From Oscillospiraceae bacterium (GTDB lineage Bacteria > Bacillota_A > Clostridia > Oscillospirales > Oscillospiraceae), in assembly GCA_017545325.1 (NCBI GenBank), contig JAFWOX010000003.1:1-64000 (forward strand): a DNA stretch of 64,000 nucleotides, written 5' to 3'. The notes below the pieces were generated by a model. That model ran no database searches and was not told the origin of the DNA. It saw only the letters and a list, made by a program, of their open reading frames with translations. Shown one piece after another: positions 56,521 through 64,000 of the stretch (position 1 is its first letter; each line of letters starts with the position of its first letter). The position numbers were made by a program, and so were the translations under genes.

Positions 56521-58479
56521 TCAGCCGAGACGCAGCCAGACGCGCATTTCCCCGGGACTGCGGTTCGCCCAGGCATAGTAGGGGATCAGCCGGATGCTGA
56601 CCCTATCCCGCTCCGGACCGCCCCAGGGACGGTACAGGCTGCCGTCGTCGTCGGTCCAGTCCCGGTCCCGCCAGCCGGAGATCATCACGGCCTTACCGTT
56701 CCCCGGTACGTCGGGAAGATCGGCCCAAACCGGTTCTGCGGAGGGATCCAGGGAGAGCCTGTGCAGATCCGGCCCGTTATCCGCCTCCTCTGCGCAGTAC
56801 ACCAGCGGCCCGCAGACGACGGCGGCCTTTCCCGCGTCCTCGTATACCCTGGGAGAGGCGGCATACAGCCTTGGGCGAAGCTCCAGCTCCAGCTCCAGCC
56901 GGTCCCCCTCCGCCCATGTCCGGTTCAGGATCAGATAGCCGTTTTCCAAACGGTATGCCGCCTTCTCCCCGTTGACCAGCAGGTGAAAGCGAGGGGACCA
57001 GGCGGGGAGCCGCAGGGCCAGCTCGGCCCGAAGCGGGTTTCCGGCATGCAGCGTACAGCAAATTCTTCCATCCCAGGGATACTCCGTGCGGCAGTCCAGA
57101 CGGAGCGTTCCTTCGGGAAGCCGGAACTCCGCCTCCCCGGAGAGGTACAGGTGGACGTACACCCGGCTGCCGGAGACGGAATACAGGTAGTCCTCCAGAG
57201 ACATGAGCAGCCGGACCAGATTGGGCGGGCAGCAGGCGCAGCCGAACCAGGGCTGCCGCCGGTATTCCACATGCCGCTTGGCGTTATCTTTGCTGCAGGC
57301 TTCCGGAAGCACCTCCAGCGGGTTCACATAGAAGAAACTCTGCCCATCCAGCTGCATTCCGCTGAGGATGCAGTTGTACAGGGCCCGCTCCATCACGTCC
57401 GCGTATTTTCCGTTTGGCTCCAGAAGGAGCATCCTGCGGGAAAAAAACACCAGGCCGATGGCGGCGCAGGTCTCCGCATACACCGTATCGTTGGGCAAGT
57501 CGTAGTCGAAGGTGAAGGCCTCCCCGTAGGCGGAGGAGCCGATCCCCCCGGTGATGTACATGCGCCTTTCCGTCACGCTGCTCCACAGCCGCCGGCAGGC
57601 GGCCTGAAGGCCGGGATCCCCGGTGAGCCGCGCCAGGTCTGCCATGGCGCTGTACAGATACATGGCGCGGACCGCGTGGCCCTCCGCTTCCCCCTGCTCC
57701 CGCACGGGTTTGTCCGATTGGCAGTAGGCGTAACCCAGAGGTCCGTCCTCAAAATAGTACCGCCCGTTGCCGTTCAGCCGTTCCTCCTCCCGGAAATACT
57801 GCGGCTCCGTGCCCCGGGCATCCACAAAATACCGGGCGAGGCGGAGGTAATCCTCTTTTCCGGTGTGGGTATACAGGCTGACCAGGGCGAGCTCCAGCTC
57901 CGGATGTCCGGGGTAGCCGTGTTTCTTCCCCGGCTCCGGTCCGAAGGTCCGGTCCACCAGATCGGCATAACGCTCCGCCGCCTCCAGCAGGGCGGTCTTG
58001 CCGGTGGCGCGGTGGTAGGCCACCGCAGCCTCGATCATGTGGCCGAGGCAGTACAGCTCATGATTGTCCCGGAGATTGGTGAAACGACGGTCCGGCGCGG
58101 TGATCGTATAATAGGTGTTCAGGTATCCGTCCGGCTGCTGGGCGGAGATCATGGCTTCCACCGCTTCGTCCGCCTTTCGCTCCAGCTCCGGGTCGGGATG
58201 GGACAGGAGGCTGTGGGCTACGCCCTCCAGCCATTTTGAAGCGTCGCTGTCCTGAAAGACAAAGCCGTGGTGCTCTCCGGCTTCTTTCCCCGCGGCGATG
58301 CGGAAATTCCGCAGACAGCCGCTGGGCTCCGTCCCCGGCAGAGCGTCGTTCAGCGCCAGCCACTGGTAGGGGATGGCGCTGCTGCGGATGGTCTCCCGCA
58401 GGGGGTCCCAGAAGGGATCATGGATGTTTACCTGCAGTACGCCGTTTCCCGATCCGGCGGCCGCACAAGGATCCTTCAT
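56521..58479 (-). CDS. Glycoside hydrolase family 127 (beta-L-arabinofuranosidase-like)
   Basis: A 652-residue intracellular glycosidase. The (alpha/alpha)6 barrel is followed by a beta-sandwich. GH127 hallmarks are YAETCAAIG (catalytic Glu and Cys, about residues 332-340) and GCACCPPNLVR (about 416-426), whose CxCC cysteines complete the zinc-bound Cys nucleophile of HypBA1. Members release L-arabinofuranose from arabino-oligosaccharides. I start at ATG 58479 since GGAGGA is 7 nt upstream; ATG 58485 would be almost in contact with it. A hairpin with stem GGGACCGG/CCGGTCCC (58499-58520) lies in its 5' leader. Confidence 0.9.
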   Translation of the reverse strand: MKDPCAAAGSGNGVLQVNIHDPFWDPLRETIRSSAIPYQWLALNDALPGTEPSGCLRNFRIAAGKEAGEHHGFVFQDSDASKWLEGVAHSLLSHPDPELERKADEAVEAMISAQQPDGYLNTYYTITAPDRRFTNLRDNHELYCLGHMIEAAVAYHRATGKTALLEAAERYADLVDRTFGPEPGKKHGYPGHPELELALVSLYTHTGKEDYLRLARYFVDARGTEPQYFREEERLNGNGRYYFEDGPLGYAYCQSDKPVREQGEAEGHAVRAMYLYSAMADLARLTGDPGLQAACRRLWSSVTERRMYITGGIGSSAYGEAFTFDYDLPNDTVYAETCAAIGLVFFSRRMLLLEPNGKYADVMERALYNCILSGMQLDGQSFFYVNPLEVLPEACSKDNAKRHVEYRRQPWFGCACCPPNLVRLLMSLEDYLYSVSGSRVYVHLYLSGEAEFRLPEGTLRLDCRTEYPWDGRICCTLHAGNPLRAELALRLPAWSPRFHLLVNGEKAAYRLENGYLILNRTWAEGDRLELELELRPRLYAASPRVYEDAGKAAVVCGPLVYCAEEADNGPDLHRLSLDPSAEPVWADLPDVPGNGKAVMISGWRDRDWTDDDGSLYRPWGGPERDRVSIRLIPYYAWANRSPGEMRVWLRLG

Positions 58480-58532
58480 CTTCATTCCTCCGCACAGGGG
58501 GACCGGACGCCGCCGGTCCCGGAATCAAAAAA

Positions 58533-58561
58533 AGTCTATCAGAAACCCGGGTGGGATGCAA
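58533..58561 (-). promoter_or_regulatory. Promoter of the GH127-hydrolase operon
   Basis: Minus strand TTGCAT (58561-58556), 17 bp, TAGACT (58538-58533). The leader contains the GGGACCGG hairpin, possibly a binding site or stabiliser. Confidence 0.5.
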
Positions 58562-58604
58562 GGGCTCCCGCCGCCGGAGAAATGGCCGAAAAAGCGCAAA
58601 GGTC

Positions 58605-58634
58605 TTGACAGGCAATGATTTAACGTGCTAAATT
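58605..58634 (+). promoter_or_regulatory. Promoter of the livJHMGF operon
   Basis: TTGACA (58605-58610), 18 bp, extended -10 TGC-TAAATT (58629-58634), about 50 bp before the start codon. Confidence 0.75.
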
Positions 58635-58683
58635 CATCTGTGTTCCCAGTTTATATTCATTATGCTACAAGGAGATCATGAAA

Positions 58684-59910
58684 ATGAAAAAGTCAGTTGC
58701 ATTGCTGCTTGCCGCAGCGCTTTGCCTCTGCCTGTTCGTCGGCTGCTCCGGCAGCGGTAACGGCAGCACCCCCGCGACCCAGGCTCCGGACGGCGGCGCC
58801 GCCGGCGCTGCGCCCATTAAGCTGGGCGGCATCGGCCCCCTCACCGGCGGGGCTGCCATTTACGGCAACGCCGCGAAGAATGGCGCCGCCATCGCCGTGG
58901 AGGAGATCAACGCCCTGGGCGGTCTGCAGTTCGACCTTCGCTATGAGGACGACGCCCATGATGCGGAGAAATCCGTCAACGCCTATAACACCCTGAAGGG
59001 CTGGGGAATGCAGATCTTCCTGGGCTCCGTCACCTCGACCCCCTGCGTGGCTACCTCCGTGGAAGCCAATAACGATCATATCTTCCTGCTGACCCCCTCC
59101 GCCTCCTCGACGGATGTGCTGGGCGGCATTGCGAACCCCCTCACCGGCACCGTGGATATCCCCCGGAAGGACACCGTATTCCAGATGTGCTTCGTGGACC
59201 CCAACCAGGGCAGCGCTTCCGCCCAGTACATCTTCGACCAGAAGCTGGCCACCAAGATCGCCGTGATCTATAAGAACGACGACGTTTACTCCACCGGCGT
59301 GTACAATTCCTTCGCCCCCAAGGCCCAGGAGCTGGGCCTGGATATCGTCTCCACCACCACCTTCACGGAGGACACCAAGACTGATTTCTCCGTGCAGCTG
59401 AACGACGCCAAGTCCCAGGGGGCGGATCTGATCTTCCTGCCCATGTACTATGACGCCGCCGCCCTGATCCTCACCCAGGCCAATGCCATGGGCTATGCCC
59501 CCAAGTGGTTCGGCATCGACGGGATGGACGGCATCCTTGCGGTGGACGGCTTCAATACCGCTCTGGCCGAGGGCGTTATGCTCCTGACCCCCTTCAGCGC
59601 GGACTCCTCCGACCCCAAGACCCAGAGCTTCGTGGCCAAATACCAGGCGGCTTACGGGGAGGTCCCCAACCAGTTCGCCGCCGACGGTTATGACTGCGTC
59701 TACGCCATCTACAACGCTCTGAACAAGGCCGGCGTTAAGGATGCCTCCCTCAGCGCCGCCGAGCTCTGCGACAAGCTCATCGCCCAGTTCACCACCATGA
59801 CCTACGACGGTCTCACCGGGGACGGCATGACCTGGGGCGCGGACGGCGCCGTGACCAAGAGCCCGAAGGGCATGTACATCCAGAACGGCGTCTACGTCGG
59901 TATGGACTGA
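58684..59910 (+). CDS. livJ: Branched-chain amino acid ABC transporter substrate-binding lipoprotein
   Basis: A 408-residue type I periplasmic-binding fold lipoprotein: signal 1-18 with lipobox LFVGC, a Ser/Gly/Thr-rich linker, then the mature domain starting IKLGGIGPLTGGAAIYG (about 42-58). Family motifs are GVTST-like LGSVTSTPCVATS (about 116-128) and ADGYDCVYAIYNAL (about 335-348). The order of genes behind it (HMGF) supports a branched-chain or related hydrophobic amino acid ligand, but the actual ligand is not visible. I prefer ATG 58684, 9 nt after AAGGAG; ATG 58678 lies only 3 nt from it. Confidence 0.9.
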   Translation: MKKSVALLLAAALCLCLFVGCSGSGNGSTPATQAPDGGAAGAAPIKLGGIGPLTGGAAIYGNAAKNGAAIAVEEINALGGLQFDLRYEDDAHDAEKSVNAYNTLKGWGMQIFLGSVTSTPCVATSVEANNDHIFLLTPSASSTDVLGGIANPLTGTVDIPRKDTVFQMCFVDPNQGSASAQYIFDQKLATKIAVIYKNDDVYSTGVYNSFAPKAQELGLDIVSTTTFTEDTKTDFSVQLNDAKSQGADLIFLPMYYDAAALILTQANAMGYAPKWFGIDGMDGILAVDGFNTALAEGVMLLTPFSADSSDPKTQSFVAKYQAAYGEVPNQFAADGYDCVYAIYNALNKAGVKDASLSAAELCDKLIAQFTTMTYDGLTGDGMTWGADGAVTKSPKGMYIQNGVYVGMD

Positions 59911-59935
59911 AAAAAACGCATCGGAACCTGAGGAC

Positions 59936-59965
59936 AGGAGGCTGCCCCTTCATCGGCGGCCTCCT
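59936..59965 (+). other. Intercistronic hairpin between livJ and livH
   Basis: AGGAGGC-T-GCC (59936-59946) pairs with GGC-G-GCCTCCT (59955-59965). There is no T-run. Such hairpins after binding-protein genes often stabilise the 5' mRNA piece and raise binding-protein output over the membrane subunits. The role here is inferred. Confidence 0.55.
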
Positions 59966-60008
59966 GGCTTTCCGCATTTACCCCTATCCGGAAATGAGGT
60001 GTTGAGAC

Positions 60009-60890
60009 ATGATCTTCCTGACCCACCTGATCAATGGGATCAGCCTGGGCAGCGTGTATGCCATCATCGCTCTGGGCTACACAATGGTCTACGGCATCGC
60101 CAAGATGCTGAATTTCGCCCATGGAGACGTGATCATGGTCGGCGCGTACATCTGCTTCTTCGCGGTGGCCTCCTACCATCTCCCCCCTCTCCTGGGCGTG
60201 GTGATCGCCATGCTCCTGTGTACGGCCCTGGGCATGCTCATCGAGCGCCTGGCCTATAAGCCGCTTCGGCAGGCGGCCAGCCTGGCGGTGCTGATCACCG
60301 CCATCGGCGTGAGCTATTTTCTGCAGAACGGCGCCCAGCTGCTCTGGGGCTCCAACAACAAGATGTTCCCGAACATCATCCCCGGTGAGGGGATCTCCCT
60401 CTTCGGCGGGGAGCTCCATATCTCCGCCGCGACCCTGGTGACCATCGCAGCCTGTATCGTCATCATGCTTGTCCTCACCTGGTTCACCGGCAATACCCGC
60501 ATCGGGAAAGCCATGCGGGCGGTGAGCGAGGATAAGGGCGCGGCGCAGCTCATGGGCATCAACGTCAACACCACCATCTCCGTGACCTTTGCCATCGGCT
60601 CCGCCCTGGCGGCGGTGGCCGGGGTGCTGTATATGTCCAGCTACCCGATCCTGGTTCCCACCACCGGTTCCATGCCCGGCATCAAGGCCTTCACCGCCGC
60701 GGTGTTCGGCGGGATCGGCTCCATCCCCGGCGCTCTGCTGGGCGGCATCCTCCTGGGGGTCATCGAGATTTTCGCCGGGGCGTATATCTCCACCCAGCTG
60801 GCCAATGCCATCGTCTTTCTGGTGCTCATCGTCGTCCTGCTGGTGAAGCCCACCGGCCTGCTGGGCAAGCAGGTCCGGGAAAAGGTCTGA
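60009..60890 (+). CDS. livH: Branched-chain amino acid ABC transporter permease (LivH)
   Basis: A 293-residue polytopic permease. Characteristic blocks are INGISLGSVYAIIALGYTMVYGIAKMLNFAHGDVIMVGAY (start about 9) and FGGIGSIPGALLGGILLGVIE (about 236-256), which includes the EAA-like coupling loop of the LivH family. About eight membrane helices are visible. It partners LivM in the same transcript. Confidence 0.95.
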   Translation: MIFLTHLINGISLGSVYAIIALGYTMVYGIAKMLNFAHGDVIMVGAYICFFAVASYHLPPLLGVVIAMLLCTALGMLIERLAYKPLRQAASLAVLITAIGVSYFLQNGAQLLWGSNNKMFPNIIPGEGISLFGGELHISAATLVTIAACIVIMLVLTWFTGNTRIGKAMRAVSEDKGAAQLMGINVNTTISVTFAIGSALAAVAGVLYMSSYPILVPTTGSMPGIKAFTAAVFGGIGSIPGALLGGILLGVIEIFAGAYISTQLANAIVFLVLIVVLLVKPTGLLGKQVREKV

Positions 60891-60902
60891 GGAGGGCGAA
60901 GA

Positions 60903-61952
60903 ATGAACAGATTCAAGCGGATCGATCGTTCCCTTCGCCGGGATTATCTGACCTATGCTTTCGTGATCGTCGCCTATGTGCTCCTGCAGATCTTCTCCGG
61001 GACCCGCGGCTTTTCGCCCACCCTGCGGGGCCAGCTGGTGCCCATCTGCGCCTATGTGGTCATGGCCATGAGCCTGAACCTCACCGTGGGCGTTCTGGGC
61101 GAGCTGAGCCTGGGCCATGCGGGATTCATGAGCGTGGGCGCCTTCTCCGGAGCTGTGGCGGCTGCCGCTTTGCAGAACGCTATTCCCTCTCCCGGCCTGC
61201 GTCTGGCTATTGCCCTGGTGATCGGCGCGGTGTTCGCCGGGATCGTGGGCACGATCATCTCCGTGCCGGTGCTCCGGCTGAACGGGGATTATCTGGCTAT
61301 CGTGACCCTGGCCTTCGGGCAGATCATCAAGTCCCTGATCGAGAACCTGTATGTGGGCGTGGACGCCGCCGGGCTGCATTTCAGCTTTCTCCGGCCCAAT
61401 ATCACCCTGGCCCAGGGTGGACGGATGATCCTCAACGGGCCCATGGGCATTCCCAATATCAGCAAGATATCCACCTTTCTGGCGGGCTTTATCCTCATCA
61501 TGCTCACCCTGTTCATCATCTTCAACCTGGTGCGCAGCCGGGCGGGCAGAGCCATCATGGCCCTGCGGGATAACCGCATCGCGGCGGAGAGCGTGGGCAT
61601 CAATGTGACAAAGTACAAGATGATGGCCTTTGTCACCTCCGCAGCCCTGGCCGGGGCCGCCGGAGCGCTCTTCGCCCTGGGACAGAATACCATCGTCGCC
61701 GCGAAGTTCGATTTCAATACCTCTATCCTCATCCTGGTCTTCGTGGTGCTGGGCGGCCTGGGCAATATGTTCGGCTCCATCATTGCCGCCGCAGCCCTGA
61801 CCATCCTGCCGGAGGCCCTCCGGGGCTTTGCGGATTACCGGATGCTGATCTATGCCGTGGTGCTGATCCTGGTCATGCTGGGCACCAACAGTCCCCAGCT
61901 GAAGGGCCTGCTGAAAAAGCTGCTGCCCGGGAAGAAAGGGGAGGAGGTATAG
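60903..61952 (+). CDS. livM: Branched-chain amino acid ABC transporter permease (LivM)
   Basis: A 349-residue permease, second membrane subunit. LivM features: N-terminal membrane segments, LTVGVLGELSLGHAGFMSVGAFSGA (about 62-86), LRLNGDYLAIVTLAFGQIIK (about 124-143), the coupling block ALRDNRIAAESVGINVTKYK (about 216-235) and VFVVLGGLGNMFGSIIAAAALTILPE (about 279-304). GGAGG precedes the ATG. Confidence 0.95.
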   Translation: MNRFKRIDRSLRRDYLTYAFVIVAYVLLQIFSGTRGFSPTLRGQLVPICAYVVMAMSLNLTVGVLGELSLGHAGFMSVGAFSGAVAAAALQNAIPSPGLRLAIALVIGAVFAGIVGTIISVPVLRLNGDYLAIVTLAFGQIIKSLIENLYVGVDAAGLHFSFLRPNITLAQGGRMILNGPMGIPNISKISTFLAGFILIMLTLFIIFNLVRSRAGRAIMALRDNRIAAESVGINVTKYKMMAFVTSAALAGAAGALFALGQNTIVAAKFDFNTSILILVFVVLGGLGNMFGSIIAAAALTILPEALRGFADYRMLIYAVVLILVMLGTNSPQLKGLLKKLLPGKKGEEV

Positions 61953-61954
61953 CC

Positions 61955-62812
61955 ATGCCGAAGAAGGTTGCATCCGTAAACGACAGTCCCCTGGTGCCCA
62001 TGCCCTCCGAGGCCTATATCCCCCAGCGGGATCTGGGCAAGACCCCCATCCTGGAATGCCGGCATCTGGGCATCGATTTCGGCGGACTTACCGCCGTGGA
62101 CGATTTCAATCTGATCCTGGGAAGAACGGAGATCGCCGGGCTCATCGGGCCCAACGGGGCGGGGAAGACCACGGTATTCAATCTGCTGACGAAGATCTAC
62201 CAGCCCACCCGGGGGACCATCCTTCTGGACGGGCGGGATACCCACAGCATGAGTACCGTGCAGATCAACAAAATGGGCATCGCCCGCACCTTCCAGAATA
62301 TCCGCCTGTTCAGCAACCTCTCCGTGGAGGATAATGTGAAGCTGGGTATGCACAACTCCATCCGCTACGGCATGTTCAGCGGCATCCTCCGGCTCCCGGC
62401 CTACTGGAAGCAGGAGCGGGTCGCCCATGAGCGGGCCATGGAGCTGCTCAGCCTGTTCGACATGCAGGATATTGCCGGAGCCAAGGCGGGTTCTCTGCCC
62501 TACGGCGCCCAGCGCCGGCTGGAGATCGTCCGGGCTCTGGCCACGAATCCCAGCCTTCTGCTCCTGGATGAGCCCGCCGCGGGGATGAATCCCTCGGAGA
62601 CCTCGGAGCTCATGGAGAACATCGTGAAGATCCGGGATACCTTCAATATCGCCGTGCTCCTCATCGAGCATGATATGAGCCTGGTGATGGGCATCTGCGA
62701 GGGCATCTGCGTGCTGAACTTCGGCAAGGTGATCGCCAAGGGGACGCCGACGGATATCCAGTCCGACCCCACGGTCATCGAAGCCTACCTGGGCAAGAAG
62801 AAGGAGGCGTGA
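61955..62812 (+). CDS. livG: Branched-chain amino acid ABC transporter ATPase (LivG)
   Basis: A 285-residue ATPase. Walker A is GPNGAGKTT (about 67-75); the Q-loop lies in RTFQNIRLFSNLSVEDNV (about 108-125); the signature is the LivG-type LPYGAQRRLEIVRAL (about 178-192); Walker B is LLLLDEPAAGMNP (about 199-211). An N-terminal extension of about 25 residues is unusual but the start has AGGAGG. It forms a heterodimer with LivF. Confidence 0.95.
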   Translation: MPKKVASVNDSPLVPMPSEAYIPQRDLGKTPILECRHLGIDFGGLTAVDDFNLILGRTEIAGLIGPNGAGKTTVFNLLTKIYQPTRGTILLDGRDTHSMSTVQINKMGIARTFQNIRLFSNLSVEDNVKLGMHNSIRYGMFSGILRLPAYWKQERVAHERAMELLSLFDMQDIAGAKAGSLPYGAQRRLEIVRALATNPSLLLLDEPAAGMNPSETSELMENIVKIRDTFNIAVLLIEHDMSLVMGICEGICVLNFGKVIAKGTPTDIQSDPTVIEAYLGKKKEA

Positions 62813-62814
62813 GC

Positions 62815-63522
62815 ATGGAGGAGATCCTGAGCGTTCAGGGCATCAACGTCTATTATGGGGCCATCCACGCCATCAAGGACGTATCCCTGACCGTGAACGA
62901 GGGGGAGATCGTCACCCTCATCGGCGCCAACGGGGCGGGGAAGTCCACCACCCTGCAGACCATCTCCGGCCTCCTGCGGTCAAAAACCGGGGATATCCGT
63001 TTCTGCGGCCAAAGCATCGCCCATCTTCCCTCCCATAAGATCGTGGAGCGGGGCGTCGCCCAGGTGCCGGAGGGGCGTCGCATCTTCCTGCAGATGACGG
63101 TGCAGGAAAACCTGGAGATGGGCGCCTTCACCCGCAGCGGCGGGGTGGACAAGGATCTGGAACGGGTCTACGCCCTGTTCCCCCGGCTTCTGGAGCGGAA
63201 GAAGCAGATCGCCGGGACCCTGTCCGGCGGCGAACAGCAGATGCTGGCCATGGGCAGGGCGCTCATGAGCCATCCGAAGCTGATGATGTTGGATGAGCCC
63301 AGCATGGGCCTGGCGCCGATCCTGGTGGAGCAGGTGTTCTCCATTATCCGCCAGCTCCATGAGGAGGGCACCACCATTCTGCTGGTGGAGCAGAATGCGC
63401 AGATGGCCCTTTCCGTGGCGGACCGGGCCTATGTGATGGAGACCGGGAAAATCACCCTCCAAGGCACCGGCGCGGAGCTGGCCCAGAGCGACCGGGTGAA
63501 GAAAGCCTACCTGGGCGGATAA
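62815..63522 (+). CDS. livF: Branched-chain amino acid ABC transporter ATPase (LivF)
   Basis: A 235-residue ATPase, the shorter partner in Liv systems. Walker A GANGAGKST (about 36-44), Q-loop QVPEGRRIFLQMTVQENL (about 83-100), signature LSGGEQQMLAMGRAL (about 137-151), Walker B LMMLDEPSMGLAP (about 158-170). ATG 62815 is preferred, 7 nt after AAGGAGG; GTG 62809, overlapping livG, sits only one nucleotide from it. Last gene of the importer. Confidence 0.95.
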   Translation: MEEILSVQGINVYYGAIHAIKDVSLTVNEGEIVTLIGANGAGKSTTLQTISGLLRSKTGDIRFCGQSIAHLPSHKIVERGVAQVPEGRRIFLQMTVQENLEMGAFTRSGGVDKDLERVYALFPRLLERKKQIAGTLSGGEQQMLAMGRALMSHPKLMMLDEPSMGLAPILVEQVFSIIRQLHEEGTTILLVEQNAQMALSVADRAYVMETGKITLQGTGAELAQSDRVKKAYLGG

Positions 63523-63526
63523 ACTG

Positions 63527-63628
63527 CTTCAAATCGGACCCGCTGCGCTGGGCTCCGATTTGAGAAGGCTGCGCTCTGCTCCCCGCACTCGCTCCGCTCG
63601 CACAGTCCGCTCCGCGAGCAGGTTTTTT
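63527..63628. repeat. Palindrome-rich intergenic element after livF, ending in a terminator-like T-run
   Basis: CTTCAAATCGGA (63527-63538) is the near-reverse complement of TCCGATTTGAG (63554-63564). Next come CTGCTC and GAGCAG arms with many short CTCGCTCCGCTCGC-type blocks, then GTTTTTTG. A further palindrome TTCGCGCC/GGCGCGAA lies at 63667-63685. The element looks like a REP-type intergenic repeat that also terminates livF; a second copy is not in this window. Confidence 0.45.
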
Positions 63629-63707
63629 GTCCAGAAGTGAATTCCGGGCAAAAAGATCCAAATTGATTCGCGCCTCCGGGCGCGAACTCTGCGAGGCACA
63701 GAAAACG

Positions 63708-63737
63708 GCGCCGGAAGGGAATCATCCCTTCCGGCGC
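63708..63737. terminator. Bidirectional terminator between livF and asnA
   Basis: GCGCCGGAAGGGA (63708-63720) pairs perfectly with TCCCTTCCGGCGC (63725-63737). On the plus strand TTCTTTG follows; on the minus strand GTTTTC. It lies 18 bp after the asnA stop. Confidence 0.8.
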
Positions 63738-63755
63738 TTCTTTGTCCGATTGGAT

Positions 63756-64000
63756 TTACAGCAGCATGACTCCGGCGTCCCGGCAGATCGCCATGGTCTC
63801 CTCGTCCCAGATGGAGGCCTGGACCTCGCCGATATGCGCCTTGCCCAGGAGCAGCATACTCAGGCGGCTCTGGCCGATGCCGCCGCCGATGGTGAGGGGG
63901 AGCTCACCCGCCAGGAGCAGCTTATGGTAGGGGAGGGCGCGGCGTTCGTCGCAGTGAGCCAGGGTGAGCTGCCTGTCCAGAGAGGACGGATCCACCCGGA
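63756..64000 (-). CDS. asnA: Aspartate--ammonia ligase (asparagine synthetase A), C-terminal part
   Basis: The 5' part is outside the window; 81 codons are visible. The sequence [63 protein letters not shown] contains the class II aminoacyl-tRNA-synthetase-like motif 3 GGGIGQSR and ATP-site residues, matching the C-terminus of AsnA, the ammonia-using asparagine synthetase. The stop is TAA 63758-63756. Confidence 0.93.
   Translation of the reverse strand, partial: RVDPSSLDRQLTLAHCDERRALPYHKLLLAGELPLTIGGGIGQSRLSMLLLGKAHIGEVQASIWDEETMAICRDAGVMLL

Noticed and set aside
59892..61973. A 693-codon minus-strand frame opposite livH and livM
   Set aside because: Its translation is low-complexity His/Gln/Asp-rich sequence typical of the antisense of GC-rich membrane genes; livH and livM have clear motifs on the plus strand.

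Overview
This 64 kb window is chromosomal DNA from a high-GC, anaerobic, Gram-positive bacterium, most likely a clostridial Firmicute of the Oscillospiraceae type. The evidence is consensus TTGACA/TATAAT promoters with 17 bp spacers, AGGAGG ribosome sites with frequent GTG and TTG starts, lipoproteins with TPEP linkers, SLH domains, an OhrR-type regulator, rubredoxin and 4Fe-4S proteins, glycyl-radical activation machinery, and a MurE with the DNPR motif of meso-diaminopimelate peptidoglycan. The species assignment is inference. I see no phage, IS element, rRNA or CRISPR array.

Layout. (1) 1-453: 5' part of a carbohydrate-type ABC ATPase on the minus strand. (2) 552-9967: one operon holding the whole shikimate pathway plus the Phe/Tyr branches (aroF-tyrA-aroB-aroA-aroC-pheA-aroE/aroK fusion-aroQ-aminotransferase). 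It is preceded by a Phe/Tyr-rich leader peptide and three mutually exclusive hairpins that form a classical ribosome-mediated attenuator. (3) 9983-13678 minus: lipoprotein, AlkZ-related protein and YhaM-like exoribonuclease. (4) 13812-17288: an operon of three paralogous QueG/RdhA-like double 4Fe-4S proteins with a small orphan protein. (5) 17271-22321 minus: a membrane protein, an esterase-SLH-HAD fusion protein and a cation diffusion facilitator. (6) 22356-26943: an oxidative-stress-like operon (OhrR, PAS-like protein, flavodoxin, glutathione peroxidase, membrane protein, metallo-beta-lactamase/rubredoxin fusion) ending in a UroD-family methyltransferase. (7) 27086-29720 minus: tRNA-Asp and tRNA-Thr, an RluD-type pseudouridine synthase, a DUF4358 lipoprotein and an SGNH hydrolase. 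(8) 29789-36166: cyclophilin lipoprotein, U32 protein, ModE-like regulator, DUF1294, FAH-family protein, 3-methyladenine glycosylase, SDR and GreA. (9) 36184-41773 minus: UroD-family protein with a glycyl-radical activase, an aspartate aminotransferase-like enzyme and a HyuA-like protein.

(10) 41774-54640: the division and cell-wall (dcw) cluster mraZ-rsmH-ftsL-pbp-murE-mraY-ftsW-murG-murA-ftsQ-ftsZ. It is driven by a consensus promoter overlapped by a 10-bp-phased MraZ box array. The upstream region carries DnaA boxes and a LexA-type palindrome. murF, murD, murC and ftsA are absent from the cluster. (11) 54664-58561: two alpha/beta hydrolases and a GH127 glycosidase. (12) 58605-63522: a complete branched-chain amino acid type ABC importer (livJHMGF). 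(13) 63756-64000 minus: C-terminal part of asparagine synthetase AsnA.

The parts most worth following up are the aromatic attenuator, the QueG/RdhA-like triad, the UroD paralogues with the orphan glycyl-radical activase, the DUF3089-SLH-HAD fusion, and the DnaA/LexA-site region in front of the division cluster.
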